Assembly: GCA_023396465.1 (NCBI GenBank)
Contig: JAEWWF010000191.1
Coordinates: 1 to 13,712 of the forward strand
Direction of reading: 5' to 3'
DNA length: 13,712 bases
Source of the DNA: Pseudomonadota bacterium
GTDB lineage: Bacteria > Pseudomonadota > Alphaproteobacteria > Rhodospirillales > Rhodospirillaceae
The first letter of the stretch is position 1, and each line of letters opens with the position of its first letter. A model generated the notes under the pieces. The model saw nothing but the letters and a program-made list of their open reading frames with translations. It was not told the DNA's origin and did no database searches. The position numbers and the translations under genes were made by a program. Below are positions 13,067 through 13,712 of this stretch, one piece after another.

Positions 13067-13712
13067 GTTCTGGCGAACCGAGACCGGCCTCACCCGCCTG
13101 CTGGAGCCGGCCGCCCTGCTCTATGCCGCCGCCGGCCGCTGGCGGCGGGCACGCACGGTGCCGGCCGAAGCCGGGGTGCCGGTGGTCTGCGTCGGCAACA
13201 TCACCGCCGGCGGTGCCGGCAAGACGCCGGTGTGTCTGGCGCTGGTGGCCCTCCTCGACGGCGCCCATTTCCTCACCCGCGGCTATGGCGGCTCGGAGGC
13301 AGGGCCGCTGCGGGTGGAGCCGGACCAGCACACCGCCGACGAGGTGGGCGACGAGGCGCTGCTGCTGGCCGCCCGCGCCCCCACCTGGGTCGCCCGCCGT
13401 CGGCCGGACGGCGCCCGCGCCGCCGTCGCGGCTGGTGCCCGGGTCATTGTCATGGACGACGGCCACCAGAACCCGACCCTGGCGAAAACCCTGTCGCTGG
13501 TGGTGGTGGACGGCGGCTACGGCTTCGGCAACCGCCGCGTCATCCCCGCCGGTCCCTTGCGCGAACCGCTGGGGGAGGGCCTGGCCCGCGCCGATGCGGT
13601 GGTGCTGATCGGCGACGACACCACCGGCGTCGCCCGCCGTCTGCCCAAGGGACTGCCGGTGCTGCGGGCGCGGCTGGTGGCGGGGCCGGAGGCGGCGGCG
13701 CTGGCCGGGCGG
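13053..13712 (+). CDS. lpxK: Tetraacyldisaccharide 4'-kinase, 3' end cut by window
   Basis: Phosphorylates the 4' position of the tetraacyldisaccharide lipid A precursor to form lipid IVA, the substrate of WaaA. The first 220 residues are present and the frame stays open to the window end. Marks are an N-terminal amphipathic helix region (FWRTETGLTRLLEPAALLY), the Walker A loop GNITAGGAGKTP (48-59), LTRGYGG, and MDDGHQNPTLAKTLSLVVVD followed by GNRRVIPAGPLREPL. The ATG at 13053 lies inside the end of waaA (14-base overlap), which fits the conserved start and a coupled operon. Usual LpxK length is about 320-350 residues, so roughly a third is missing. Confidence 0.94.
   Translation, partial: MHAPEFWRTETGLTRLLEPAALLYAAAGRWRRARTVPAEAGVPVVCVGNITAGGAGKTPVCLALVALLDGAHFLTRGYGGSEAGPLRVEPDQHTADEVGDEALLLAARAPTWVARRRPDGARAAVAAGARVIVMDDGHQNPTLAKTLSLVVVDGGYGFGNRRVIPAGPLREPLGEGLARADAVVLIGDDTTGVARRLPKGLPVLRARLVAGPEAAALAGR

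Noticed and set aside
12157..13608. 483-codon open frame spanning waaA and lpxK
   Set aside because: It is a frame-shifted shadow rich in Arg, Pro and Ala; both real genes are recognised in other frames.
1..13712. CRISPR arrays, tRNA or rRNA genes, insertion sequences, prophage parts
   Set aside because: I looked for spaced repeats, tRNA-like cloverleaf sequence, transposase motifs and terminal inverted repeats by reading and found none.

Overview
The window is high-GC DNA (mostly about 65-70% G+C by eye) from a Gram-negative bacterium, most likely an alphaproteobacterium of the Rhodospirillales type. This rests on a Methylobacterium-like malyl-CoA lyase, an acyltransferase/waaA/lpxK run typical of alphaproteobacterial lipid A-Kdo synthesis, and a conserved hypothetical protein that resembles ones from Magnetospirillum-like genomes. 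The taxonomic placement is inference from protein character only. Most of the window reads as ordinary chromosome, with a few accessory-looking islands.

Left part (1-4100): the 3' part of an AmmeMemoRadiSam-type radical SAM gene (amrS) runs convergently into a small DUF4405 membrane protein gene. Then come a single malyl-CoA lyase gene (glyoxylate/C1-C2 assimilation), a 407-base gap holding a broken VapB-like antitoxin, and accA (carboxyltransferase alpha subunit of acetyl-CoA carboxylase). The accA stop codon lies inside a 29-bp tandem repeat.

Middle (4100-8400): a conserved hypothetical protein is divergent from the agmatine deiminase / N-carbamoylputrescine amidase pair (aguA-aguB), which makes putrescine from agmatine. 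Convergent to that pair is a two-gene minus-strand unit. Its first gene encodes a protein whose C-terminal third looks like a eukaryotic-type RGS (regulator of G-protein signalling) domain, coded by DNA of clearly lower G+C. Its second gene encodes a DapB-like reductase that lacks the usual catalytic His-His pair.

Right part (8500-13712): a carboxymuconolactone decarboxylase-family gene overlaps an ECF41 (SigJ-type) sigma factor gene. A matching ECF41-like promoter (TGTCACA...CGTC) lies upstream, so this is a self-contained autoregulated module. Convergent to it is a TMEM165/GDT1-family (MneA-like) cation transporter gene. It is preceded by a yybP-ykoY manganese riboswitch, a TTGACA promoter and a 13-bp expression-platform hairpin. 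Divergent from that is a tightly overlapping LPS operon: DUF374 acyltransferase, waaA (Kdo transferase) and lpxK (lipid A 4'-kinase, cut by the window end).

The most unusual object is the RGS-domain protein, because bacteria have no heterotrimeric G proteins. The divergent DapB homologue beside it and the riboswitch/hairpin leader are next in interest.
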